Assembly: GCF_015461835.1 (NCBI RefSeq)
Contig: NZ_JACOPX010000015.1
Coordinates: 1 to 64,000, forward strand
Length of the DNA: 64,000 bases
Source of the DNA: Pseudomonas neuropathica
Lineage (GTDB): Bacteria; Pseudomonadota; Gammaproteobacteria; Pseudomonadales; Pseudomonadaceae
Direction of reading: 5' to 3'
Under the pieces are notes generated by a model. It had not been told where the DNA came from, ran no database searches, and was given only the letters and a program-made list of their open reading frames with translations. Position numbers and translations under genes: made by a program. Shown one piece after another: positions 25,695-34,460 of the stretch (the first letter of the stretch is position 1; each line of letters opens with the position of its first letter).

Positions 25695-27593
25695 GTGGAT
25701 TTCCCTTCCCGTTTTGAAGTGATCGTCATCGGCGGCGGTCATGCCGGTACCGAGGCAGCACTGGCCTCAGCACGTATGGGGGCAAAAACCCTGTTGCTGA
25801 CGCATAACGTGGAAACCCTCGGTGCCATGAGTTGCAACCCGGCCATCGGTGGCATTGGCAAAAGCCATCTGGTCAAGGAAATCGATGCCCTCGGCGGCGC
25901 GATGGCCACCGCTACCGATTTGGGTGGCATCCAGTTTCGCGTGTTGAACAGCCGCAAAGGCCCAGCCGTTCGGGCGACCCGTGCGCAGGCTGACCGGATT
26001 CTGTACAAAGCCGCGGTCCGCGAAATTCTGGAAAACCAGCCGAACCTGTGGATATTTCAACAAGCCGCTGACGACCTGATCGTCGAGCAGGAACAAGTCC
26101 GTGGTGTTGTCACGCAAATGGGTCTGCGGTTTCTCGCCGATTCCGTGGTGTTGACCACCGGTACGTTCCTCGGCGGACTTATCCACATAGGTTTGCAGAA
26201 TTTTTCCGGCGGTCGCGCCGGTGATCCGCCGTCGATTGCCCTGGCTCACCGTTTGCGTGAACTGCCACTGCGTGTCGGTCGCCTGAAAACCGGCACACCG
26301 CCGCGTATTGATGGCAAGTCTGTGGATTTCTCGGTGATGACCGAGCAACCGGGCGATACGCCGATCCCGGTGATGTCGTTCATGGGCAACAAAGAACAGC
26401 ATCCACGTCAGGTCAGCTGCTGGATTACTCACACCAACGCCCGCACCCACGAAATCATCGCGGCGAACCTCGACCGTTCGCCGATGTATTCCGCTGCCGG
26501 CGAGATTGAAGGCATCGGCCCGCGCTATTGCCCGTCGATCGAAGACAAGATCCACCGCTTCGCCGATAAGGAAAGCCATCAGGTGTTTATCGAACCGGAA
26601 GGTTTGACCACCCATGAGCTGTATCCGAACGGGATATCCACCAGCTTGCCGTTCGACGTGCAATTGCAGATCGTGCAATCGATTCGCGGCATGGAAAACG
26701 CACACATCGTGCGTCCTGGTTATGCGATCGAGTATGACTACTTCGATCCGCGCGACCTGAAGTACAGCCTGGAAACCAAAGTCATCGGCGGTCTGTTCTT
26801 TGCTGGACAAATCAACGGCACCACCGGTTACGAAGAGGCTGGCGCCCAAGGTTTGCTCGCGGGTGCCAACGCCGCACTGCGCGCCAAGGGCAAAGAAGCC
26901 TGGTGCCCACGCCGCGATGAAGCGTACATCGGCGTGTTGGTCGACGATTTGATCACCCTCGGCACCCAAGAGCCGTACCGCATGTTCACTTCCCGCGCCG
27001 AGTACCGCCTGATCCTGCGTGAAGACAACGCCGACCTGCGTCTGACCGAAAAAGGTCGCGAGCTCGGCCTCGTCGATGACGCGCGTTGGGCAGCCTTCTG
27101 CAAGAAACGCGAAAGCATCGAGCTGGAAGAGCAGCGCCTGAAAAGCACCTGGGTTCGCCCGAACACGCAGCAGGGCGATGCGATTGCCGAGAAATTCGGC
27201 ACGCCGCTGACTCACGAATACAACTTGCTCAACCTCTTGAGCCGTCCGGAAATCGACTACGCTGGTCTGGTCGAAGTGACCGGCAATGGCGCCGAAGATC
27301 CACAGGTCGCCGAACAGGTTGAGATCAAGACCAAATACGCCGGTTACATCGACCGTCAACAGGACGAAATCGCCCGTCTGCGCGCCAGTGAAGACACGAA
27401 ATTGCCTGTGGATATCGATTACACCAACATTTCCGGTCTCTCCAAGGAGATCCAGAGCAAGCTCGGCGCGACTCGACCAGAGACGCTGGGTCAGGCTTCG
27501 CGGATCCCGGGTGTGACCCCGGCAGCGATTTCGCTGTTGATGATTCATTTGAAAAAACGCGGCGCGGGCCGTCAGTTGGAGCAAAGCGCTTGA
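25695..27593 (+). CDS. mnmG: tRNA uridine-5-carboxymethylaminomethyl modification enzyme MnmG
   Basis: A 632-residue FAD enzyme (formerly GidA), partner of MnmE in tRNA U34 modification. The FAD dinucleotide motif GGGHAGTEAA is at the N terminus, and CNPAIGGIGKSHLVKEIDALGG and GTTGYEEAGAQGLLAG are intact. The GTG at 25695 is preferred because GAGG lies 6 bases upstream; a GTG at 25692 is possible. One oddity: the near-invariant loop SPMYSGVIEG reads SPMYSAAGEIEG here, a two-residue insertion. rsmG starts inside its stop codon. Confidence 0.95.
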   Translation: MDFPSRFEVIVIGGGHAGTEAALASARMGAKTLLLTHNVETLGAMSCNPAIGGIGKSHLVKEIDALGGAMATATDLGGIQFRVLNSRKGPAVRATRAQADRILYKAAVREILENQPNLWIFQQAADDLIVEQEQVRGVVTQMGLRFLADSVVLTTGTFLGGLIHIGLQNFSGGRAGDPPSIALAHRLRELPLRVGRLKTGTPPRIDGKSVDFSVMTEQPGDTPIPVMSFMGNKEQHPRQVSCWITHTNARTHEIIAANLDRSPMYSAAGEIEGIGPRYCPSIEDKIHRFADKESHQVFIEPEGLTTHELYPNGISTSLPFDVQLQIVQSIRGMENAHIVRPGYAIEYDYFDPRDLKYSLETKVIGGLFFAGQINGTTGYEEAGAQGLLAGANAALRAKGKEAWCPRRDEAYIGVLVDDLITLGTQEPYRMFTSRAEYRLILREDNADLRLTEKGRELGLVDDARWAAFCKKRESIELEEQRLKSTWVRPNTQQGDAIAEKFGTPLTHEYNLLNLLSRPEIDYAGLVEVTGNGAEDPQVAEQVEIKTKYAGYIDRQQDEIARLRASEDTKLPVDIDYTNISGLSKEIQSKLGATRPETLGQASRIPGVTPAAISLLMIHLKKRGAGRQLEQSA

Positions 27594-28234
27594 GTTCTAA
27601 GGTCACTTCGCAACACGCCGAAGAGTTATCCACAGGAGCCCGCGAGCTCGGTGTCAACCTCACTGAAGCCCAGCACGAATTGCTGCTGGGTTATCTGGCC
27701 CTGTTGATCAAATGGAACCAGGCCTACAACCTGACCGCCGTGCGTGATCCGGACGAAATGGTTTCGCGCCACTTGCTCGATAGTCTCAGCGTCATGTCGT
27801 TCATCGAAAACGGCCGTTGGCTTGACGTCGGCAGCGGCGGCGGCATGCCGGGGATCCCGTTGGCGATCCTGTATCCGGACGCGCAAGTGACCTGTCTGGA
27901 CAGCAACGGCAAGAAAACCCGCTTTCTGACCCAGGTCAAACTCGAACTGAAACTGGATAACCTGCAAGTTATCCACAGTCGTGTCGAAGCCTTCCAGCCT
28001 GCCCAGCCGTTCAACGGGATCATTTCCCGGGCGTTCAGCAGCATGGAAAACTTCACCAACTGGACTCGCCACTTAGGCGACGCCGATACACGCTGGCTGG
28101 CAATGAAGGGCGTTCATCCGGCCGATGAGCTGGTAGCATTGCCGGCAGACTTCAAACTCGATAGCGAACACGCCCTGGCCGTACCCGGTTGCCAAGGCCA
28201 ACGCCATCTGCTGATACTGCGCCGCACGGCATGA
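27590..28234 (+). CDS. rsmG: 16S rRNA (guanine527-N7)-methyltransferase
   Basis: A 214-residue SAM-dependent methyltransferase (formerly GidB) that makes m7G527 in 16S rRNA; its loss gives low-level streptomycin resistance. Motif I is WLDVGSGGGMPGIPLAI and the region after it (VTCLDSNGKKTRFL) is typical. The TTG at 27590 overlaps the mnmG stop, giving MSSKVTSQHAEEL. Two perfect DnaA 9-mers lie inside it (27626-27634 and 27969-27977). parA starts 18 bp downstream. Confidence 0.94.
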   Translation: MSSKVTSQHAEELSTGARELGVNLTEAQHELLLGYLALLIKWNQAYNLTAVRDPDEMVSRHLLDSLSVMSFIENGRWLDVGSGGGMPGIPLAILYPDAQVTCLDSNGKKTRFLTQVKLELKLDNLQVIHSRVEAFQPAQPFNGIISRAFSSMENFTNWTRHLGDADTRWLAMKGVHPADELVALPADFKLDSEHALAVPGCQGQRHLLILRRTA

Positions 28235-28252
28235 TTGGGAACACAAGCAAGA

Positions 28253-29050
28253 ATGGCTAAGGTATTCGCGATAGCGAACCAAAAGGGTGGTGTGGGCAAG
28301 ACCACCACCTGCATCAACCTCGCAGCATCGCTGGTCGCGACCAAGCGCCGGGTGCTGTTGATCGATCTCGATCCACAGGGCAACGCCACCATGGGTAGCG
28401 GTGTGGATAAACACGGCCTGGAAAACTCGGTCTATGACCTGCTGATCGGTGAATGCGATCTGGCCCAGGCCATGCACTATTCCGAGCACGGCGGTTATCA
28501 ACTGCTGCCGGCCAACCGCGATCTGACGGCGGCCGAAGTGGTGCTGCTGGAAATGCAGATGAAGGAAAGCCGTCTGCGCAGCGCGCTGGCGCCGATCCGT
28601 GAAAACTACGATTACATTCTGATCGACTGCCCGCCGTCGCTGTCGATGCTTACTCTGAACGCACTGGTCGCCGCTGATGGGGTCATTATCCCCATGCAGT
28701 GCGAATACTTTGCGCTCGAAGGTCTCAGCGACCTTGTGGATAACATCAAGCGCATTGCCGAATTGCTCAATCCGAACCTGAAAGTTGAAGGCCTGCTGCG
28801 GACCATGTACGACCCGCGCCTGAGTCTGATGAACGACGTTTCGGCGCAGCTCAAGGAACACTTCGGCGATCAGCTGTACGACACGGTGATCCCGCGCAAC
28901 ATCCGCCTGGCCGAAGCGCCGAGCTACGGCATGCCGGCGCTGGCCTACGACAAGCAATCGCGCGGTGCCCTGGCTTATCTGGCCCTGGCCGGCGAGATGG
29001 TTCGTCGTCAGCGCAAAAATTCACGCATCGCCGCCGCTCAGGCAACTTAA
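28253..29050 (+). CDS. parA: Chromosome partitioning ATPase ParA (Soj)
   Basis: A 265-residue deviant-Walker ATPase that moves ParB-parS complexes after origin duplication. The motif KGGVGKTT is at residues 11-18, with DLDPQGNAT and IDCPPSL downstream. It lacks a DNA-binding N-terminal extension, as expected for the small chromosomal type. ATG 28253 is preferred over an earlier in-frame ATG for the normal MAKVFAIANQKGG opening. Two perfect DnaA 9-mers lie in its coding region (28402, 28735). parB follows after 9 bp. Confidence 0.96.
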   Translation: MAKVFAIANQKGGVGKTTTCINLAASLVATKRRVLLIDLDPQGNATMGSGVDKHGLENSVYDLLIGECDLAQAMHYSEHGGYQLLPANRDLTAAEVVLLEMQMKESRLRSALAPIRENYDYILIDCPPSLSMLTLNALVAADGVIIPMQCEYFALEGLSDLVDNIKRIAELLNPNLKVEGLLRTMYDPRLSLMNDVSAQLKEHFGDQLYDTVIPRNIRLAEAPSYGMPALAYDKQSRGALAYLALAGEMVRRQRKNSRIAAAQAT

Positions 29051-29059
29051 GGAATCCCC

Positions 29060-29932
29060 ATGGCCGTCAAGAAACGAGGTCTCGGACGTGGACTGGATGC
29101 ACTGCTGAGTGGTCCGACCGTCAGCGCGCTGGAAGAACAAGCGGCGCAAGCTGATACCCGCGAACTGCAGCACTTGCCGTTGGATCTGCTGCAGCGCGGC
29201 AAATACCAACCGCGCCGCGACATGGATCCGCAGGCGCTGGAAGAACTGGCAGCGTCGATCAAGGCGCAAGGCGTGATGCAGCCGATCGTGGTGCGCCCGA
29301 TTGGCGGTGGCCGCTTTGAGATCATTGCCGGTGAACGCCGCTGGCGCGCGAGTCAACAGGCCGGGCAGGAAACCATCCCGGCGATGGTCCGCGATGTGCC
29401 GGATGAAACCGCGATCGCCATTGCGCTGATCGAGAACATCCAGCGCGAAGACCTCAACCCGATCGAAGAAGCGGTGGCCCTGCAGCGTTTGCAGCAGGAA
29501 TTCCAGCTGACGCAGCAGCAGGTCGCCGAGGCTGTGGGTAAGTCCCGCGTCACTGTGGCTAACCTGTTGCGGCTTATTGCACTGCCGGAAGTCATCAAGA
29601 CCATGCTGTCCCACGGCGACCTGGAAATGGGACATGCCCGTGCTTTGCTCGGTCTGCCGGACAATCAGCAGGTGGAAGGGGCGCGACATGTTGTCGCACG
29701 CGGTCTCACCGTGCGCCAAACTGAGGCACTGGTTCGTCAGTGGTTGAGTGGCAAACCGGAGCCTGTGGAAGCGACCAAACCCGACCCGGATATCGCCCGC
29801 CTCGAACAGCGTCTGGCCGAGCGCCTAGGCTCTGCGGTGCAGATTCGCCATGGGAAGAAGGGAAAGGGCCAGTTGGTGATCGGTTACAACTCCCTCGATG
29901 AGCTTCAAGGTGTGCTCGCACACATCCGCTGA
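29060..29932 (+). CDS. parB: Chromosome partitioning protein ParB (Spo0J)
   Basis: A 290-residue CTP-dependent DNA clamp that loads at parS. The N-terminal ParB/Srx domain carries the ERRWRAS nucleotide motif (GERRWRAS, about residues 93-100). The arginine-rich region and helix-turn-helix (LTQQQVAEAVGKSRVTVANLLRL) follow, and a C-terminal dimerisation domain ends VLAHIR. AAGGA precedes the ATG. Its site is the parS at 12831-12846 in recF. Confidence 0.97.
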   Translation: MAVKKRGLGRGLDALLSGPTVSALEEQAAQADTRELQHLPLDLLQRGKYQPRRDMDPQALEELAASIKAQGVMQPIVVRPIGGGRFEIIAGERRWRASQQAGQETIPAMVRDVPDETAIAIALIENIQREDLNPIEEAVALQRLQQEFQLTQQQVAEAVGKSRVTVANLLRLIALPEVIKTMLSHGDLEMGHARALLGLPDNQQVEGARHVVARGLTVRQTEALVRQWLSGKPEPVEATKPDPDIARLEQRLAERLGSAVQIRHGKKGKGQLVIGYNSLDELQGVLAHIR

Positions 29933-29977
29933 AACATTTCCTCATGTAGCGCGCAGTCGGAAATCACTACCTGACAG

Positions 29978-30006
29978 TTGAATAGGGGCAGAACCGCCCC
30001 TATACT
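29978..30006 (+). promoter_or_regulatory. Sigma-70 promoter of the atp operon
   Basis: TTGAAT (29978-29983) and TATACT (30001-30006) with a 17-bp spacer lie 75 bp before atpI. The spacer is an inverted repeat (AGGGGC and GCCCCT), which might also serve as a parB hairpin or an operator. Confidence 0.6.
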
Positions 30007-30080
30007 CTGCGCGCATTTTGTCGGCACAAATTATGCCAAGTTATTGAATTCTGGCAGCCGACCATTGGAGAGCAAACGTG

Positions 30081-30488
30081 ATGGAAACCCGCAAGCCAAA
30101 CCGCCTGCCGTTCCATCGCCTGGCGGTTTTTCCGGTGTTAATGGCTCAATTTGTCATTTTGCTCATTGCCGCTTTGGCGCTCTGGCAATGGCACGGAGTC
30201 GTTGCCGGATACTCGGGACTTTGCGGAGGCCTGATAGCCTTGCTGCCCAATGTTTATTTCGCTCACAAGGCATTTCGGTTTTCCGGCGCCCGAGCAGCCC
30301 AGTCCATCGTCCGGTCTTTTTACGCCGGTGAGGCAGGCAAACTGATTTTGACGGCAGTGCTCTTTGCACTGGTGTTTGCAGGTGTGAAGCCATTGGCGCC
30401 GATAGCTGTATTCGGCGCGTTCGTGCTGACTCAGTCGGTCAGCTGGTTCGCTCCCCTGCTGATGAGAACAAGACTTTCGAGACCTTAG
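30081..30488 (+). CDS. atpI: ATP synthase accessory protein I
   Basis: A 135-residue membrane protein with four hydrophobic segments (about residues 16-34, 38-56, 75-93 and 96-118). AtpI aids assembly of the c ring and is the first gene of the operon. GTG 30078 and ATG 30081 are both possible; GGAG at 30067-30070 fits either. atpB starts 16 bp after the stop. Confidence 0.88.
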   Translation: METRKPNRLPFHRLAVFPVLMAQFVILLIAALALWQWHGVVAGYSGLCGGLIALLPNVYFAHKAFRFSGARAAQSIVRSFYAGEAGKLILTAVLFALVFAGVKPLAPIAVFGAFVLTQSVSWFAPLLMRTRLSRP

Positions 30489-30504
30489 GGCGTTTGAGGC
30501 AACC

Positions 30505-31374
30505 ATGGCAGAAACAACCGCTTCGGGCTATATCCAGCACCACTTGCAGAACCTGACCTTCGGTCAGCTACCTAACGGCGGCTGGGGCTTTGCCCATACC
30601 GCAGCAGAAGCCAAAGAAATGGGCTTCTGGGCTTTCCACGTCGATACCCTCGGCTGGTCGGTCGCGTTGGGTCTGATCTTCGTACTTCTTTTCCGCATGG
30701 CGGCAAAGAAAGCGACTTCGGGTCAGCCGGGTGCTTTGCAGAACTTCGTTGAAGTATTGGTCGAATTCGTCGATGGCAGCGTGAAAGACAGCTTCCATGG
30801 CCGTAGCCCGGTGATTGCACCGCTGGCACTGACCATCTTCGTCTGGGTGTTCCTGATGAACGCCGTCGACCTGGTACCGGTCGACTGGATTCCTCAGCTG
30901 GCCATCCTGATCTCCGGTGACCACCACATCCCGTTCCGCGCCGTGTCGACTACCGACCCGAACGCGACCCTGGGCATGGCGTTCTCGGTTTTCGCACTGA
31001 TCATTTTCTATAGCATCAAGGTCAAGGGCTTCGGCGGCTTCATCGGCGAACTGACCCTGCACCCGTTCGGCAGCAAGAACATCTTCGTTCAAGCCTTGCT
31101 GATCCCGGTGAACTTCCTGCTGGAATTCGTGACCCTGATCGCCAAGCCGATCTCTCTGGCTCTGCGTCTGTTCGGCAACATGTATGCCGGCGAGCTGGTG
31201 TTCATTCTGATCGCTGTGATGTTCGGCAGCGGCCTGCTCTGGCTGAGCGGCCTGGGCGTTGTTCTGCAGTGGGCGTGGGCTGTGTTCCACATCCTGATCA
31301 TCACGCTGCAGGCGTTCATCTTCATGATGCTGACCATCGTCTACCTGTCGATGGCGCACGAAGAAAACCATTAA
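30505..31374 (+). CDS. atpB: ATP synthase F0 subunit a
   Basis: A 289-residue membrane stator subunit that forms the proton half-channels. The essential arginine lies in the conserved helix PISLALRLFGNMYAGEL. An N-terminal segment of about 50 residues precedes the first helix, as in other gammaproteobacteria. It works against the c ring encoded next. A 133-bp gap with a stable hairpin separates it from atpE. Confidence 0.97.
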   Translation: MAETTASGYIQHHLQNLTFGQLPNGGWGFAHTAAEAKEMGFWAFHVDTLGWSVALGLIFVLLFRMAAKKATSGQPGALQNFVEVLVEFVDGSVKDSFHGRSPVIAPLALTIFVWVFLMNAVDLVPVDWIPQLAILISGDHHIPFRAVSTTDPNATLGMAFSVFALIIFYSIKVKGFGGFIGELTLHPFGSKNIFVQALLIPVNFLLEFVTLIAKPISLALRLFGNMYAGELVFILIAVMFGSGLLWLSGLGVVLQWAWAVFHILIITLQAFIFMMLTIVYLSMAHEENH

Positions 31375-31398
31375 GGCCAGTCTCGACTAGTCTGATGT

Positions 31399-31420
31399 CC
31401 TTCCCGGTCAAACGGGAAGG
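31399..31420 (+). promoter_or_regulatory. Hairpin between atpB and atpE
   Basis: CCTTCCCG (31399-31406) pairs with CGGGAAGG (31413-31420) around a 6-nt loop. It has no T tract, so it is more likely an mRNA processing or stability element. atpE needs about ten times more product than atpB, which fits a hairpin that protects the downstream message. Confidence 0.5.
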
Positions 31421-31507
31421 GGCTCTTCACAGGGCACCTGAAACGATTTGTTTTACCGCTTTAATCTAAAAAACCTAAACCATACGACGTAAAAGTCGGG
31501 AGGAAAG

Positions 31508-31765
31508 ATGGAAACTGTAGTTGGTCTAACCGCTATCGCTGTTGCACTGTTGATCGGCCTGGGCGCACTGGGTACCGCAATTGGTTTCGGCCTGCTGGGC
31601 GGCAAGTTCCTGGAAGGCGCAGCGCGTCAGCCAGAAATGGTTCCAATGCTGCAAGTTAAAATGTTCATCGTTGCCGGTCTGCTCGACGCCGTAACCATGA
31701 TCGGTGTTGGTATCGCTCTGTTCTTCACCTTTGCGAACCCGTTCGTTGGTCAGATCGCTGGCTAA
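31508..31765 (+). CDS. atpE: ATP synthase F0 subunit c
   Basis: An 85-residue proteolipid of two membrane helices joined by the polar loop ARQPEM. The ion-binding carboxylate is D60 in the second helix ([14 protein letters not shown]). No sodium-type ligand set is evident, so it is a proton ring. GGAGG lies ideally before the ATG. The c ring rotates against AtpB and is inserted by YidC. Confidence 0.97.
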
Positions 31766-31824
31766 TTACCCGGATTCTTCCGAGTAATTTGATGTGATGG
31801 ACAACGTAACTGCGAGGTGTTGGC

Positions 31825-32295
31825 GTGAACATTAATGCGACCCTGATTGGCCAGTCCGTTGCGTTCCTGATTTTTGTACTGTTCTGCATGAAGTATGTAT
31901 GGCCTCCGGTCATCGCTGCTCTGCACGAACGTCAAAAGAAGATCGCTGATGGTCTGGACGCTGCCAGCCGTGCAGCTCGCGACCTGGAGTTGGCCCAAGA
32001 AAAAGCGGGTCAGCAACTGCGCGAAGCGAAAGCTCAGGCAGCTGAAATCATCGAGCAAGCCAAGAAACGCGGTAACCAGATTGTCGAAGAGGCCGTTGAA
32101 AAGGCCCGTGTCGACGCTGACCGTGTGAAGGTTCAGGCTCAAGCCGAGATCGAACAGGAACTGAACAGTGTCAAAGACAAGCTGCGCGCCCAAGTGGGTT
32201 TGCTGGCTGTCGGCGGCGCCGAGAAGATCCTGGGTGCCACAATCGATCAAAACGCGCACGCAGAGCTGGTTAACCAACTGGCTGCTGAAATCTAA
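31825..32295 (+). CDS. atpF: ATP synthase F0 subunit b
   Basis: A 156-residue peripheral stalk subunit with one N-terminal membrane helix (about residues 6-24) and a long charged coiled coil (AREAKAQAAEIIEQAKKRGNQ type sequence). It dimerises and holds F1 still. The start is GTG at 31825, with GAGG upstream at 31814-31817. atpH follows after 12 bp. Confidence 0.96.
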   Translation: MNINATLIGQSVAFLIFVLFCMKYVWPPVIAALHERQKKIADGLDAASRAARDLELAQEKAGQQLREAKAQAAEIIEQAKKRGNQIVEEAVEKARVDADRVKVQAQAEIEQELNSVKDKLRAQVGLLAVGGAEKILGATIDQNAHAELVNQLAAEI

Positions 32296-32307
32296 GCGAG
32301 GGCGATC

Positions 32308-32844
32308 ATGGCAGAACTGACCACGTTGGCCCGACCTTACGCTAAGGCGGCCTTCGAGCACGCTCAGGCCCACCAGCAACTGGCCAATTGGTCAGCCATG
32401 CTCGGCCTGGCTGCAGCGGTGTCACAAGATGACACCATGCAGCGCGTGCTCAAGGCCCCGCGACTGACGAGCGCAGAAAAGGCCGCCACGTTTATTGACG
32501 TGTGCGGCGACAAGTTTGATGCCAAGGCACAGAACTTCATCAACGTCGTTGCCGAAAACGACCGTCTCCCGCTTCTGCCGGAGATTGCCGCTCTTTTCGA
32601 CCTGTACAAGGCCGAACAAGAGAAGTCGGTAGACGTTGAAGTGACCAGTGCTTTTGCATTGAACCAAGAACAGCAAGACAAACTCGCCAAGGTTCTCAGT
32701 GCACGACTCAACCGGGAAGTGCGCCTGCAAGTTGCGGAGGATGCTGCCCTTATAGGTGGTGTCGTTATCCGCGCCGGCGACCTGGTTATCGATGGCTCGA
32801 TTCGCGGCAAAATCGCGAAACTTGCCGAAGCATTGAAATCTTGA
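32308..32844 (+). CDS. atpH: ATP synthase F1 subunit delta
   Basis: A 178-residue soluble subunit that links the b stalk to the top of the alpha-beta ring. It opens AELTTLARPYAKAAFEHA, the family signature, and has the conserved C-terminal segment LIGGVVIRAGDLVIDGSIRGKI. Length is normal. It is 21 bp upstream of atpA in the same operon. Confidence 0.97.
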   Translation: MAELTTLARPYAKAAFEHAQAHQQLANWSAMLGLAAAVSQDDTMQRVLKAPRLTSAEKAATFIDVCGDKFDAKAQNFINVVAENDRLPLLPEIAALFDLYKAEQEKSVDVEVTSAFALNQEQQDKLAKVLSARLNREVRLQVAEDAALIGGVVIRAGDLVIDGSIRGKIAKLAEALKS

Positions 32845-32865
32845 GTTTGAAGGGGCAGCAGAGCA

Positions 32866-34410
32866 ATGCAGCAACTCAATCCTTCCGAAATAAGTGAAAT
32901 TATCAAGGGCCGCATCGACAAGCTCGATGTGACCTCCCAAGCCCGTAACGAAGGCACTGTCGTCAGCGTATCTGACGGCATCGTGCGGATTCACGGTCTG
33001 GCCGACGTTATGTACGGCGAGATGATCGAGTTTCCGGGCGGCGTCTACGGTATGGCCCTCAACCTGGAGCAAGACTCCGTAGGTGCCGTTGTACTCGGCG
33101 CTTACCAGTCTCTGGCTGAAGGCATGAGCGCCAAGTGCACCGGCCGCATCCTCGAAGTTCCGGTTGGTAAGGAACTGCTGGGTCGCGTAGTCGACGCACT
33201 GGGTAACCCTGTTGACGGCAAAGGTCCACTGGGCAACACCGAGACCGACGCGGTCGAGAAAGTTGCACCGGGCGTGATCTGGCGTAAGTCGGTAGACCAG
33301 CCTGTACAGACTGGCTACAAGGCTGTCGATGCCATGATCCCTGTCGGCCGTGGCCAGCGTGAGCTGATCATCGGTGACCGTCAGATCGGTAAAACCGCTC
33401 TGGCGATCGACGCGATCATCAACCAGAAAGACAGCGGCATTTTCTGCGTCTACGTAGCTATCGGTCAGAAACAATCGACCATCGCCAACGTGGTTCGCAA
33501 GCTGGAAGAAAACGGCGCCCTGGCCAACACGATCATCGTGGCTGCCAGTGCTTCGGAATCTCCTGCGCTGCAATTCCTGGCACCGTACTCCGGTTGCACC
33601 ATGGGTGAATTCTTCCGCGACCGCGGTGAAGACGCGCTGATCGTTTATGACGATCTGTCCAAGCAAGCAGTGGCTTACCGCCAGATTTCCCTGCTGCTGC
33701 GCCGTCCACCAGGCCGTGAAGCTTACCCAGGCGACGTGTTCTATCTCCACTCCCGTCTGCTGGAGCGCGCATCCCGCGTTTCGGAAGAATACGTAGAGAA
33801 GTTCACCAACGGCGCAGTGACCGGCAAAACCGGTTCCCTGACCGCACTGCCGATCATCGAAACCCAGGCTGGCGACGTTTCCGCGTTCGTTCCGACCAAC
33901 GTGATTTCCATCACCGACGGTCAGATCTTCCTGGAATCGGCCATGTTCAACTCGGGCATCCGTCCTGCAGTGAACGCCGGTGTTTCGGTATCCCGTGTGG
34001 GTGGTGCCGCTCAGACCAAGATCATCAAGAAGCTCTCCGGTGGTATCCGTACCGCTCTGGCTCAGTACCGTGAACTGGCGGCATTCGCCCAGTTCGCTTC
34101 TGACCTGGACGAAGCGACCCGTAAGCAACTTGAGCATGGTCAGCGCGTTACCGAGCTGATGAAGCAGAAGCAATACGCACCAATGTCGATCGCTGACATG
34201 GCGCTGTCGCTGTATGCCGCTGAGCGTGGGTTCCTGACTGACATTGAAATCGCCAAGATCGGCAGCTTCGAACAAGCGCTGATTGCTTTCTTCAACCGCG
34301 ATCACGCCGATTTGATGGCCAAGATCAACGTTAAAGGTGACTTCAATGACGAAATCGACGCTGGCATGAAAGCCGGTATCGAGAAGTTCAAGGCCACCCA
34401 AACCTGGTAA
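32866..34410 (+). CDS. atpA: ATP synthase F1 subunit alpha
   Basis: A 514-residue non-catalytic nucleotide-binding subunit. Walker A is GDRQIGKTALA and the arginine-finger region lies in the segment YDDLSKQAVAYRQISLLLRRPPGREAYPGDVFY. Length and opening (MQQLNPSEISEIIKGRI) are normal. It alternates with beta in the F1 hexamer. A GNRA-loop hairpin follows its stop. Confidence 0.98.
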   Translation: MQQLNPSEISEIIKGRIDKLDVTSQARNEGTVVSVSDGIVRIHGLADVMYGEMIEFPGGVYGMALNLEQDSVGAVVLGAYQSLAEGMSAKCTGRILEVPVGKELLGRVVDALGNPVDGKGPLGNTETDAVEKVAPGVIWRKSVDQPVQTGYKAVDAMIPVGRGQRELIIGDRQIGKTALAIDAIINQKDSGIFCVYVAIGQKQSTIANVVRKLEENGALANTIIVAASASESPALQFLAPYSGCTMGEFFRDRGEDALIVYDDLSKQAVAYRQISLLLRRPPGREAYPGDVFYLHSRLLERASRVSEEYVEKFTNGAVTGKTGSLTALPIIETQAGDVSAFVPTNVISITDGQIFLESAMFNSGIRPAVNAGVSVSRVGGAAQTKIIKKLSGGIRTALAQYRELAAFAQFASDLDEATRKQLEHGQRVTELMKQKQYAPMSIADMALSLYAAERGFLTDIEIAKIGSFEQALIAFFNRDHADLMAKINVKGDFNDEIDAGMKAGIEKFKATQTW

Positions 34411-34415
34411 GCCGC

Positions 34416-34439
34416 AGCGGGAGCCGCGAGGCTCCCGCT
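34416..34439 (+). promoter_or_regulatory. GNRA-tetraloop hairpin between atpA and atpG
   Basis: A 10-bp stem AGCGGGAGCC/GGCTCCCGCT is closed by the tetraloop GCGA, a very stable RNA fold, 6 bases after the atpA stop. Only two T follow, so it is better seen as an mRNA stability or processing element than as a terminator. Confidence 0.55.
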
Positions 34440-34460
34440 TGCTAACCTGATAGGTGTTAC

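Noticed and set aside
25767..27584. 605-codon open frame opposite mnmG
   Set aside because: Antisense shadow of a certain gene.
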